From Chlamydia trachomatis (lineage in GTDB: Bacteria; Chlamydiota; Chlamydiia; Chlamydiales; Rhabdochlamydiaceae), in NCBI GenBank assembly GCA_945898205.1, contig CAMDHO010000003.1:17863-81862 (forward strand): a stretch of DNA of 64,000 nt. The letters run 5' to 3'. A program made the position numbers and the translations under genes. Below the pieces are notes generated by a model. That model was not told where the DNA came from. It made no database searches and was given only the letters and a program-made list of their open reading frames with translations. Positions 42,411-55,865 of this stretch are shown in pieces (within the stretch, counting starts at the first letter, position 1; each line of letters starts with the position of its first letter).

Positions 42411-43882
42411 GAATTAAACTAAAACAACTTCTTAAAGGAATTCCTCTGATAGAGGTTAAAGGATCTAAAGAAGTGGAGGTTGTGGGTCTTTGCAACAACT
42501 CTAAATTAGCTGCGCCAGGATTTTTGTTTTTTGCTAAAAAAGGGACTAAGCAACATGGGAATAGCTTTATTTCTGAGGTTAGAGAGGCTGGGGTTGTTGC
42601 TATAGCAACAGATCTTTTTGATCCTTTTTTAAAGAATATAGTGCAAATTATTCATCCAGATATTGTTTCTTTGGAGGCTTTATTAGCAGCGCGTTTTTAC
42701 GATTATCCTTCTAGAAAGCTTCTTACTGTAGGAATTACAGGAACTAATGGGAAAACAACTAGTTCTTATTTAATTAAGTATTTATTTGATGCTATGGAGC
42801 TTCCGGCAGGTCTTATAGGAACGATTGAGTGGATTATAAAAGACACTATCTTCCCCTCTAGTTTGACAACACCAGATGTAATTACAAATCAAAAATTACT
42901 TTACGAAATGAACGCGGTGGGATGTAAGAGTATTGTTATGGAGGTGTCTTCTCATGCATTGGATCAAAAGAGAGTGTCGGCTATTGATTTTGATCTAGCC
43001 ATTTTTACGAATCTTACAGAAGATCATTTAGACTATCATCATACAATGGAAGAGTATGGTCGGACAAAAGCTAAACTTTTTACCTCTTTAGGGAAAGAGG
43101 GGAAGTTTGGGAAGCCGTATCCTAAGATAGCAATCCTCAATTATGATAGTATATGGTCTAAAGAAATGATCAAAAATCTGACAGTTCCTTTAATTACTTA
43201 TGGGCTTTTTGAAGGAGCTGATGTAAGGGCAGGCCAAATTCATTTATATCCTAATGGAAGTGAATGTCTGATTTCTTTTCAAGATCAACTGCTTCCTTTT
43301 AAAACTTCTTTGATTGGAAAGTTTAATATATATAACTGCCTTGCCGTAACGGCTGCTGCTTTAGGGTTAGGTTGGGATCTTGCTAAAGTTCTTTCTATTC
43401 TTTCTTCTTTTAAATCTGTTCCAGGGAGATTGGAACGAGTAGATAATGAGAAAGGAAAAAATGTCTTCGTCGATTATGCGCATACGGAAGATGCTTTAAA
43501 AAATGTACTTGAAAGCTTAAAAGAAATTGCTAAGGGGCGGATTCTATGTGTTTTTGGTTGTGGAGGAAATCGAGATAAGCAAAAAAGACCTAAAATGGGG
43601 GCTGTAGTTGAAAAATTAGCCGATTTGGTTTTTATTACTTCAGATAATCCACGAGGAGAGCCGGCTGAAACAATCATTGAAGAGATTCTTTCAGGTATTC
43701 AAGATACAAAAAAAGTTTGCGTAGAAATCGATCGAAGAAAGGCTATAGAAAAGGCTGTGGGGCTGTTGAAGGCAGATGATGTCTTGCTGATAGCTGGTAA
43801 GGGTCATGAAAATTATCAGATTTTTTCTCATCATACAATCCATTTTGATGACAGAATCATCGCAAAGGAGTATTGTCGGTAA
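42407..43882 (+). CDS. murE: UDP-MurNAc-tripeptide synthetase MurE
   Basis: A 491-residue Mur ligase. GITGTNGKTTSSYLIKYL binds ATP; SHALDQKRV carries the carbamylated-lysine region family motif; DNPRGEPAETIIEEI near 430 is the DNPR motif that selects meso-diaminopimelate. It adds the third amino acid of the stem peptide in the cytoplasm. Starts within the ftsI stop (ATGA at 42407); a TTG three codons earlier is possible. Confidence 0.95.
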   Translation: MRIKLKQLLKGIPLIEVKGSKEVEVVGLCNNSKLAAPGFLFFAKKGTKQHGNSFISEVREAGVVAIATDLFDPFLKNIVQIIHPDIVSLEALLAARFYDYPSRKLLTVGITGTNGKTTSSYLIKYLFDAMELPAGLIGTIEWIIKDTIFPSSLTTPDVITNQKLLYEMNAVGCKSIVMEVSSHALDQKRVSAIDFDLAIFTNLTEDHLDYHHTMEEYGRTKAKLFTSLGKEGKFGKPYPKIAILNYDSIWSKEMIKNLTVPLITYGLFEGADVRAGQIHLYPNGSECLISFQDQLLPFKTSLIGKFNIYNCLAVTAAALGLGWDLAKVLSILSSFKSVPGRLERVDNEKGKNVFVDYAHTEDALKNVLESLKEIAKGRILCVFGCGGNRDKQKRPKMGAVVEKLADLVFITSDNPRGEPAETIIEEILSGIQDTKKVCVEIDRRKAIEKAVGLLKADDVLLIAGKGHENYQIFSHHTIHFDDRIIAKEYCR

Positions 43883-43916
43883 TAGCGTATAACATAGAAA
43901 AAAGAGACTTTATTAT

Positions 43917-44615
43917 ATGGGTTTTAGAAAGTGTGTAAAAAAAGTCCTTTTTCTTTCTTTTCTTTTGCTTTTTACGTCATCCGCAGAAAGTCGTTCATCA
44001 TCGCCAATTCATCTAGCAGCCACGTCATCGCAAAGAGAAGAATTGACGATCTCAAAAATAAAAGGGCCCTTAGTTGTCTTGGATGCAGGACATGGGGGAA
44101 AGGATGAGGGGGCTAAGGTAAGATCTCTTCAAGAGAAAAAACTGACTCTCTTAACCACTCTTTATACAAAAAAATATTTAGAAGATTTAGGTTACCGTGT
44201 TTTATTAACAAGAGCAAAAGATGTGTATGTTTCTTTGGCGAGAAGGGTTTTAGTTGCCAATAAAATGAAGTGTGTAGTTTTTGTGAGTATTCATTTTAAT
44301 ACAGCTCCAAAGAATCATTTGGCTCAAGGTCTTGAAGTTTATTATATGGGAGAGGGAACTGAAAGAGGTAAATCTTCTCGTAAACTTGCTAATTGTTTGC
44401 TATATGATGTTATGGGGCAAACAAGTTCTCTTTCAAGAGGCATTAAATTAGGTAATCATTTATATGTTGTTCGAGAGACTCAAATGCCAGCCGTTTTATT
44501 TGAGGCAGGATTTATGACAAATCCGGAAGAGTGGGCCAAAATAAAAGAAAAAACGTATTTAGAAAAAATTGCTAAGGGGATTTCTCAAGGTGTTGACCGT
44601 TACTTGAAGTCGTAA
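43917..44615 (+). CDS. amiA: N-acetylmuramoyl-L-alanine amidase (AmiA/AmiB type)
   Basis: A 232-residue exported enzyme: signal peptide (VLFLSFLLLFTSSAES), then an Amidase_3 domain. Zinc ligands are visible in LDAGHGGKDEG, in the Glu of SLQEKKLT and in SIHFN; the catalytic Glu is in LFEAGFM. It cuts stem peptides from glycan strands in the periplasm during division. Same place as amiA at the end of the C. trachomatis ftsI-murE group. Ribosome binding is weak. Confidence 0.93.
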   Translation: MGFRKCVKKVLFLSFLLLFTSSAESRSSSPIHLAATSSQREELTISKIKGPLVVLDAGHGGKDEGAKVRSLQEKKLTLLTTLYTKKYLEDLGYRVLLTRAKDVYVSLARRVLVANKMKCVVFVSIHFNTAPKNHLAQGLEVYYMGEGTERGKSSRKLANCLLYDVMGQTSSLSRGIKLGNHLYVVRETQMPAVLFEAGFMTNPEEWAKIKEKTYLEKIAKGISQGVDRYLKS

Positions 44616-44621
44616 AATATA

Positions 44622-44695
44622 CGTCCTCGGCGCGAATTGAACGCGCGGCCTGTTGCTTAGGAGGCAACCGCTCTATCCAACTGAGCTACGAGAAC
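44622..44695 (-). tRNA. tRNA-Arg (anticodon CCT)
   Basis: Reading the minus strand from 44695: acceptor GTTCTCG pairs with CGAGGAC (one G-U), D arm GCTC...GAGC, anticodon arm GTTGC-CTCCTAA-GCAAC (anticodon CCT, codon AGG), T arm GCGCG-TTCAATT-CGCGC, discriminator G at 44622. The 3' CCA is not encoded. Convergent with amiA. Confidence 0.95.
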
Positions 44696-44763
44696 GCAAG
44701 AACGATCATTATGGCAACTTCAAGGGTTTGTCTCAAGAAAAAATAAATGAAAGGAAAAAGAAT

Positions 44764-46224
44764 ATGCTTCAAAATCAAGCAGACATTGGCCTTATCGGGC
44801 TTGCAGTCATGGGACAAAATCTTGTTCTGAACATGAATGATCATGGATATACCGTAGCAGTTTTTAATCGGACTACGTCTAAAGTAGATGATTTTTTAAA
44901 TACGACGGCAAAGGGAACCAAGGTTATAGGGACGCATGATTTAAAAGCGTTTTTTACAGCTTTAAAGCGGCCGCGTAAAGTTATGATGATGGTTAAAGCG
45001 GGTCAAGCAGTAGATGATTTAATTGCAGAGTGTCTTCCTTTTTTAGAAGCTGGGGATGTTGTTATAGATGGTGGCAACAGTTTATATTTAGATAGTCAGA
45101 GACGCATGGAAGAACTAGAGAAAAAAGGTGTTTTATTTGTTGGGGCTGGGATTTCAGGAGGAGAAGAGGGAGCTCGTTATGGTCCTTCAATTATGCCTGG
45201 AGGAAATGTTAAGGCATGGCCTATTGTAAAAGAAATTTTTCAAAGCATTTCTGCTAAAGCTGCCGAAGATGGACTTCCTTGTTGTGATTGGATTGGAGCA
45301 GGAGGCGCAGGACATTATGTTAAAATGGTGCACAATGGTATTGAATATGGAGATATGCAGTTAATTTGCGAAGCATATCAAATCTTAAGAGAAGCTCTTG
45401 GGTGTTCCATAGATGAAATTAAAGACATTTTCACCTCTTGGAATAAAGGTGTTTTAAGTAGTTATTTGATTGAAATTGCAGGTCAAGTTTTTGCTCATAA
45501 AGATACAGATGGAGCTCCTTTAATTGATAAAATTTTAGATGTTGCAGGTCAAAAGGGAACTGGAAAGTGGACTGGAATCAGCGCGTTAGAGCTTGGACTT
45601 CCCGTGACGCTTATCGGAGAGGCTGTATTTGCTAGATGTCTTTCTGCTCTTAAGGATCAACGGGTAAAAGTTTCAAAATTATATCCAAGGAAAAAATTAT
45701 CGCCTCCAGCAGATAAGCAAAAGAAGATTGAAGAAGTTAAGCATGCATTATACGCATCTAAGATGATTAGTTATGCTCAAGGATTTACTCTTATTAAAGA
45801 GGCTGCTAAACAGTTTAATTGGACTTTAGATTATGGGTCTATAGCTTTAATTTGGAGAGCGGGTTGCATTATTCGAAGTCGCTTTTTAAATGATATTAAA
45901 AAAGCATTTGTAGAAAACCCAGACTTGGACAATCTTCTGTTTGATCCGTTTTTTCAAGCTGAAATTCTTTCTTCTGAAGACGGATGGAGATCGATTGTTG
46001 CTTATACTGCAATGACAGGAGTTCCTTCTCCTTGCTTTAGTACGGCGCTAGCTTATTTTGATGGCTATCGTTCAGAAAGACTTCCTGCAAATCTTTTACA
46101 AGGTTTAAGAGATTTTTTTGGTGCACATACGTACGAAAGAATAGATCAGCCTAGAGGCAAATTCTTTCATACGAATTGGACTGGAAGTGGAGGAAACATA
46201 ACGGCTGGGTCTTATACTATTTAA
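44764..46224 (+). CDS. gnd: 6-phosphogluconate dehydrogenase (decarboxylating)
   Basis: A 486-residue enzyme of the oxidative pentose phosphate pathway. GLAVMGQNLVLNMNDHGY binds NADP; IDGGNSLYLDSQRR, GISGGEEGARYGPSIMPGG and GAGHYVKMVHNGIEYGDMQL form the active site; the C-terminal tail has the helix-rich dimer part. ATG 44764 is used because AAGGAAAAAGAAT precedes it; the frame is open further upstream, even into the tRNA gene on the opposite strand, but that part is not Gnd-like. Confidence 0.97.
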   Translation: MLQNQADIGLIGLAVMGQNLVLNMNDHGYTVAVFNRTTSKVDDFLNTTAKGTKVIGTHDLKAFFTALKRPRKVMMMVKAGQAVDDLIAECLPFLEAGDVVIDGGNSLYLDSQRRMEELEKKGVLFVGAGISGGEEGARYGPSIMPGGNVKAWPIVKEIFQSISAKAAEDGLPCCDWIGAGGAGHYVKMVHNGIEYGDMQLICEAYQILREALGCSIDEIKDIFTSWNKGVLSSYLIEIAGQVFAHKDTDGAPLIDKILDVAGQKGTGKWTGISALELGLPVTLIGEAVFARCLSALKDQRVKVSKLYPRKKLSPPADKQKKIEEVKHALYASKMISYAQGFTLIKEAAKQFNWTLDYGSIALIWRAGCIIRSRFLNDIKKAFVENPDLDNLLFDPFFQAEILSSEDGWRSIVAYTAMTGVPSPCFSTALAYFDGYRSERLPANLLQGLRDFFGAHTYERIDQPRGKFFHTNWTGSGGNITAGSYTI

Positions 46225-46289
46225 TTGTTCTTTAAAATTTCTTAAAACAATATAATCTCTCAATATTCAAATTTTTATTGGGAGATTGT

Positions 46290-46898
46290 GTGGTTTCATC
46301 TGTGTTGCAAGGTTCTTCTAGTCCTTTTATTATATCAAAATCAGATCTAATGCCTTTGCAGTCAACTGTTCAAAAGACGCTAGATAGTGCGTCTCGAAAC
46401 TTATATAGACTTTGGACTGCCCTATCTACTGGAGTTGTTGTAGGTGTTGCTAACCTGAGTTTTGAGATGATTCTCAGTGATTTTTTATGTGTTATTCCTC
46501 AGCTTGAAGAGTTTTTATCAGATCCGGATCTTGCTTTAGAATATATGGAGAGTTCTTTTTTTTCTGATGTAGTGGAAGCTCCTATTCTAGAAGAGATTAT
46601 TTTTCGAGTGATTATTCAAAACTTTTTTCATTGGATTTCACAAAAAATAGTTCCAGATCAAAATCTTGAATTTTTTTCATGCAAGCTGAAGCTATCATTA
46701 TTGGTAGCAATTATTGCTACTGCTATTTTATTTGGAATGGCCCACTTGTCAAGCGGGCTTGGAATTATTCATGTAATACTCGCAACCGTAGGAGGAATTA
46801 CTTATGGAATTTTAAAAGAAAAGCAAGGGCTCCCGGCATCTATAGCAGCTCACATGACAAATAATGCAATCGTGTATGGGATTTGCTGTTTAGTTTAA
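46290..46898 (+). CDS. CPBP-family intramembrane metalloprotease
   Basis: About 203 residues from GTG 46290 (GGGAGA upstream). Catalytic motifs of the CAAX-protease/bacteriocin-processing (CPBP, former Abi) family are present: APILEEIIFR (EExxxR), FGMAHL (FxxxH) and HMTNNAI (HxxxN/B). Four membrane segments. Possible roles: processing of membrane peptides or proteins. Its neighbour is a diverged copy lacking all three motifs. Confidence 0.85.
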   Translation: MVSSVLQGSSSPFIISKSDLMPLQSTVQKTLDSASRNLYRLWTALSTGVVVGVANLSFEMILSDFLCVIPQLEEFLSDPDLALEYMESSFFSDVVEAPILEEIIFRVIIQNFFHWISQKIVPDQNLEFFSCKLKLSLLVAIIATAILFGMAHLSSGLGIIHVILATVGGITYGILKEKQGLPASIAAHMTNNAIVYGICCLV

Positions 46899-46916
46899 TT
46901 TTATAAGGAGTTGGTC

Positions 46917-47387
46917 ATGTTGTCTAATATAAGTAGAAATAGCTCAGTTAAGACGGTCTTCTATGTGTCTAGAGACGTTTCAATAAAATCTTCAAAAATA
47001 ACTGCTGTTGCCTCTAGAGATTTGTGGGTTAAAGACTTTGTAAATCCGATAGAAAGAAGCTTGGAAAATTTGAAATCTATAAATGTTTCGAGATTTATTT
47101 TAAAAGGGATGTTGGGGATTTTTGCTCAAGCTGTTTTCTATAAAGCTGCACAAGAGATTGTTCCGGATCGGGATATTATAGTGGTTTTTTGTAAGCTTAA
47201 AATAGCTACATTAGTAGCTATTCTAGCTACTGCTATTTTATTTGGGATAGCTTCTTTTTTTGGAGGAGTGGGGTTTTTTCCTGTTATAAGATCAACATGT
47301 AATAACATTGCTATAGATATTTTGCGTAGCCACTATGGACTTACTATGGAAGCGTTGTTGCGTAGCGTGCGCAAAGGTCTAGTGTGA
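46917..47387 (+). CDS. Catalytically dead paralog of the CPBP protease
   Basis: A 156-residue protein with AAGGAG six bases before ATG 46917. The stretch QEIVPDRDIIVVFCKLK and ATAILFGIA matches QKIVPDQNLEFFSCKLK and ATAILFGMA in the gene before it, proving descent by tandem duplication. In place of EExxxR it has LKGMLGIFAQ, the motif FGMAH is FGIAS, and the last motif is absent. It cannot be a protease but may persist as a partner or regulator. Codons remain open and the start signal is good. Confidence 0.7.
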   Translation: MLSNISRNSSVKTVFYVSRDVSIKSSKITAVASRDLWVKDFVNPIERSLENLKSINVSRFILKGMLGIFAQAVFYKAAQEIVPDRDIIVVFCKLKIATLVAILATAILFGIASFFGGVGFFPVIRSTCNNIAIDILRSHYGLTMEALLRSVRKGLV

Positions 47388-47809
47388 AAGACTTTATATG
47401 GAGGCATCCAACTGTAAAGAGGTGTCTGAAAAGTGCTTTTTGCATCTGCTATATATATCATGGACCATATGAGGATCTAGAGCAGTTTTATAATTATTCT
47501 TTACTACTTCTTTGGTTGTAAAGAGAAGTTCTCATTTTACCATTACTGCAGAGTCTAGGCTTTTGACTGCTTTATGATTTTTTTTGTCTTTTGAAGAATC
47601 TGTTTTCCCCGATGGAGATTCCAACGTTGAACAGGTGGACCTGGCCGAAGTTAAAGCAATAGCCGACATTTCTACTTAATTCTAATAAGCTTAAAACAGC
47701 AATCCGATGACAAGCAGCTTTTCTTCTGGAGGCTGAATTGCAAATTGAAATAGTGGTGGAATAAAGTTTTTTATGTAAAAGTAGATTTTTTTTGCAAAGG
47801 ATCTGGATT
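47388..47809. other. Intergenic region with possible gene remnant
   Basis: About 420 bases between the CPBP paralog and the oligopeptidase gene. On the plus strand near 47505-47680, short coding-like pieces occur (SLVVKRSSHFTITAESRLL, then after a stop FEESVFPDGDSNVEQVDLAE, ending VKAIADIST). No family is recognised. The rest shows nothing I can support. Confidence 0.3.
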
Positions 47810-49930
47810 GTGAAATATAAGCTGCTAGTAATGGGAGTCGTTTTAATTATGGGATTGTTTTTTGGTCTTAGTGGAGTAAGTTCGGAAGATTGGAGCTACC
47901 CTAAATCTAGAAAAGAGGATCAAGTAGATGATTATCATGGAATCAAAGTAAAAGATCCATATCGCTATTTAGAAGAGCTAGATTCATTCGAAACAAAACA
48001 GTGGGTTCATGCGCAAAATGCTTTGACATCTAAATATCTGGATCAAATTCCAGAGAAAGAGAAGATTCGTAAGAGATTGGAGTCCCTTTGGGATTATGAA
48101 CGATATGGTATTTTTTTAAAAAGAGAGGGGCGTTATTTTTTTACAAAAAATACGGGCTTACAAAATCAACAGGTGCTTTATACAGTTGAAGATTTAAAGG
48201 AAGATCCGATTGTTCTATTAGATCCAAACGTGCTTTCTAAAGAAGGAACTGTGGCAGTTAGTTTCTACTCCCCTAGTGAAGATGGAAAACTTATGGCATT
48301 TGGGTTAACTAGTGCAGGATCTGATTGGACTGAAATCAAGCTATTAGATGTTCTAACCCAAAAGGAACTCAATGACCATTTAAAATGGGTGAAATTTTCA
48401 ACGGTTTCATGGCTATTAGATGGAACTGGATTTTATTATAATCGCTATGACAAACCGTTAGAAGATCAACTTGAAGCTTTAAATTATAATCAAAAAGTTT
48501 ACTTCCATAAAATAGGAACCTCTCAAAATCAGGATGTTCTTATTTATCAGAGACCGGATCATGCAAATTGGATGTTTAGTCCAACGGTAACTGAAGACGG
48601 GAAGTATCTTGTGTTAGAGGTTATGCAAGGGTCTGCTTCAGAGAATGCAGTGTTTTATAGAGAAATTAATTCTAAAGAGCCGTTTAAGGAAGTCTTTGCA
48701 CTTTTTGATGCGCAATATCGGTATATAGCTAATGAAGGAGATGTTTTTTGGTTTGAGACAACTTTTCAGGCTCCAAAAGGTAGGCTAGTTAAAGTTGATC
48801 TAAAGAGTTCGAAAGAAATGGTTGTAAAAGAAGTAATTCCTGAAAGTCTTGATAGTTTAGAAAGCGCTAGCCTAGTTGGAGATAGGTTTGTTGTTAGTTA
48901 TCTTAAAGATGCACATAGTCAAATTCAAATTTTCACATTAGACGGAGCTTTAGAAAAAACGATTAGCTTGCCATCTTTAGGGACAGCATCTGGATTTTCC
49001 GGAAAAAAATGTGAGAAAGAAACGTTTTATACTTTTACAAGTTTTAATCAACCACAGACCATTTATCAATATGATTTTATCTCAGGTGAAAGCCAACTAA
49101 TCTTTAAGCCTTCAGTTAAGATTGACTTAGACTTGTTTGAAACTAAGCAAGTGTTTTATCAAAGTCTTGATGGAACTAAAGTGCCGATGTTTTTAGTGTA
49201 TAAAAAAGGAATTTCTTTCGATGGCAGAAATCCGGTACAACTCTATGGATATGGAGGTTTCAATCTATCAATTACCCCATACTATTCAACTGAAATAATG
49301 GCATGGTTAGAGCTGGGTGGAGTTTATGCAGTAGCAAGTCTTAGAGGGGGGGGAGAGTATGGAGAAAGTTGGCATACAGGTGGAAAATTAGAGAATAAAC
49401 AAAATGTATTTGATGATTTTATTTCAGCTGCTGAGTGGCTCATAGCGCAAAAAATTACATGTCCTTCTAAGCTTTCCATTAGTGGAAAAAGTAATGGGGG
49501 ATTGCTTGTCGGGGCTTCTATTACCCAAAGGCCTGATCTTTTTGGCGCGGCAATTCCTGGCGTTGGTGTTATGGATATGCTGCGCTATCATAAGTTTACA
49601 ATTGGATGGGCTTGGGTTCCTGAATATGGAAGCTCAGAAGAAGCTCATCAATTTTCTTATCTATATAAATACTCTCCTTTGCATAATATTCGATCTAGAA
49701 CTAAGTATCCGCCCACTTTAATTTTAACAGCAGATCATGACGATAGAGTGGTTCCGTCTCATAGCTTTAAATTTGCAGCGGCTATGCAAGATGCTCAAGG
49801 CCATGACGCTCCTATCCTCATACGTATTGAGACATCTGCAGGACATGGAGCTGGGAAACCAACTTCTAAAATTATTGATGAGACGACAGATAAGCTTGCA
49901 TTTTTAGTAAAGTATTTAAAAATAGAGTAG
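47810..49930 (+). CDS. Prolyl oligopeptidase (S9A), exported
   Basis: A 706-residue protein from GTG 47810 (AAAGGA upstream). An N-terminal signal (LLVMGVVLIMGLFFGLSGVS) precedes YHGIKVKDPYRYLEELDS, the start of the S9A propeller. The hydrolase domain carries GKSNGGLLVGA (catalytic Ser), the Asp in ADHDDRVVPSHSFKF and the His in SAGHGAGKP. It cleaves short proline-containing peptides, here probably in the periplasm. Most prolyl oligopeptidases are cytosolic, so the signal is worth noting though some bacterial ones are exported. Confidence 0.92.
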   Translation: MKYKLLVMGVVLIMGLFFGLSGVSSEDWSYPKSRKEDQVDDYHGIKVKDPYRYLEELDSFETKQWVHAQNALTSKYLDQIPEKEKIRKRLESLWDYERYGIFLKREGRYFFTKNTGLQNQQVLYTVEDLKEDPIVLLDPNVLSKEGTVAVSFYSPSEDGKLMAFGLTSAGSDWTEIKLLDVLTQKELNDHLKWVKFSTVSWLLDGTGFYYNRYDKPLEDQLEALNYNQKVYFHKIGTSQNQDVLIYQRPDHANWMFSPTVTEDGKYLVLEVMQGSASENAVFYREINSKEPFKEVFALFDAQYRYIANEGDVFWFETTFQAPKGRLVKVDLKSSKEMVVKEVIPESLDSLESASLVGDRFVVSYLKDAHSQIQIFTLDGALEKTISLPSLGTASGFSGKKCEKETFYTFTSFNQPQTIYQYDFISGESQLIFKPSVKIDLDLFETKQVFYQSLDGTKVPMFLVYKKGISFDGRNPVQLYGYGGFNLSITPYYSTEIMAWLELGGVYAVASLRGGGEYGESWHTGGKLENKQNVFDDFISAAEWLIAQKITCPSKLSISGKSNGGLLVGASITQRPDLFGAAIPGVGVMDMLRYHKFTIGWAWVPEYGSSEEAHQFSYLYKYSPLHNIRSRTKYPPTLILTADHDDRVVPSHSFKFAAAMQDAQGHDAPILIRIETSAGHGAGKPTSKIIDETTDKLAFLVKYLKIE

Positions 49931-49951
49931 AAATTTTAGGAGCAACATAAA

Positions 49952-54089
<4,138 letters not shown>

Positions 54090-54151
54090 GGGGTCTTTTG
54101 TGAAGCTAGGTTCTTGTTTTTAAGTGCTTTAACTGTTTAGTGTTAAAACTG

Positions 54152-55709
54152 TTACATTCCCCAGATTTCAATGGTTTTTCCTGAAACTCTTTCTGTTTTA
54201 TGATAAATTTTTTCATCCCAAGATTTTTTGACGTCTCGGTCGAAAATGACTAAGTGACCCTCTGTTGCTTTGGACGTATCCATATATTCAGATGTCTGCT
54301 CTATCCCTTTAGTTATATCTGATTCTCGTCGTTTTACTTTGAGCTCAATGACAAAACGTTGCGTTTTCCAAGTGATTAAAAGATCAACCCTCTTTCTTCC
54401 TAAGCCGTATTCTCGGTGAATACGGCCACCCCCATTGATAATTCTTTGAAGAAAAGCCAGTAGCAAAATATGAGGGCCAGCTTCTTTATAAGCAAATTTC
54501 TCAAGCCATACATCAGAACTTTCTCGATAAAATTCAGTAAATCCGGTTAAAAGTTTAGGCATGTCCAATAATCCATCTTTTTTTTGGTAGCAGGAAAGTT
54601 CTTGCATAAGTGCCTCTTGTCTTGTGTAAGCAAGAGCCCTTGGAATGATTTCTTGGTAAATGGGATTGGCGATACGGATTTCTTTTCTGCTAATAAGGCC
54701 TAAATCCCGTACATATTGCAAATCGTCAGGAGGGAAGCCTGGCCCATCTTCGCTGCTAAGAAGAATATCAATGACACCTCGTACTCTAGGCTCATCAAGT
54801 CTATCTAAAAGAGCATCCATATGTGTATCACATCTTTTGATAAGGTCTTCTCTAGCTTTTTCTAGTATTTCTTTGGTAATAGAAATGGATCGATCTTGCA
54901 CATTTCGGAAGCAGGCTTGATAGGCTAAAGCATTAACAAGCCAAGGTTGCCCTTGAGTTTGCGTAAAAGCGTATTGAATGGCTTCCTCGGTAAATGATTG
55001 TCCAGTCTCTTCTATGTGTTGTTCGTATAATGTCCGAATGTTTTCTAGCGAAAAATCAGGGAGAATTAGCGATTCGGCTTTGATGTTAAAAGGGCTATAG
55101 AGAACTCCAAGTTCTTCTTGTTCTTTTGTTTTTACTTTATAATCACGTAGATCCCGCACTCCCACTAAACAGACGGTTTGAGGGAAGTTTTTCGGGCGTT
55201 TGGTGTAGCCTGTTCGAATTTGTTTAAGAAGTGTAATGAGAGTACTTCCTAGAAGCCCATCGAATTCATCAAAGAAAATAATAATAGGCTTGGGGCTTTC
55301 TTGAGCCCAAAAACGTAAAAAAGCTGAAACTCCGGATTTTTCCGTTGTCTCTTTTTCTAGAGTTTTGCGTAAATACTCAATTGCAGTCGTTTCTTCAGGG
55401 ATAAAATCTATGATTTGATCTCGAAATTCTTCTAAAATGGATCTTATTGCTTCTTTTACATTGTTTGGTGAGTCGTGAGCAGGTTCTGTCGATAGATATA
55501 AGGCTGTCTAGATTTTTTTTTGATTCAGATGTTTGGCAAATTCAATAATAGCAGTTGTCTTTCCGCTTTGGCGAGGAGCGTGAAGGACAAAGTAGTATTT
55601 TTTTTAATAAAATCTTCGAGTTGATCCCAATTAAGGCGGTGAGGCAAAAAGTAATGTTCTTCTGGGTTAATTGCGCCGACCGTATTAAAGAACCTTTTAT
55701 TTTTTCCAT
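54152..55709 (-). pseudogene. AAA ATPase with PD-(D/E)XK C-terminus, broken by stop and frameshifts
   Basis: Near 55690-55600 the minus strand reads RFFNTVGAINPEEHYFLPH, then RLNWDQLEDFI; after a run of eight A the frame changes and continues YYFVLHAPRQSGKTTAII, the P-loop. A TAG stop near 55507 interrupts after HLNQKKI. The frame then continues TALYLSTEPAHDSPN, IIFFDEFDGLLGS (Walker B) and on through 55165 to 54152, ending with GRKRVDLLITW and RFVIELKVKR, a D...ExK nuclease core. One nonsense and at least one homopolymer frameshift make it a recent pseudogene. The longest open part runs 54152-55506 in frame. Confidence 0.8.
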
Positions 55710-55865
55710 GAATTCCTTAGATTAGATTTCTTGGATTATAGAGAGGTTTTCTTTCTTTTGTCTAGTTTTTTTGGAAATTGGCAGTGGCAATTGCAGTTAA
55801 AGTGAATAAAGAAGATTTGCAAGTTCACCTATATGAGGACTTGGTTGTCTTCCTCAGAGGATGAT

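Noticed and set aside
44653..44763. Upstream extension of the gnd frame
   Set aside because: It runs through the tRNA-Arg gene; a ribosome binding site and the family N-terminus point to ATG 44764.
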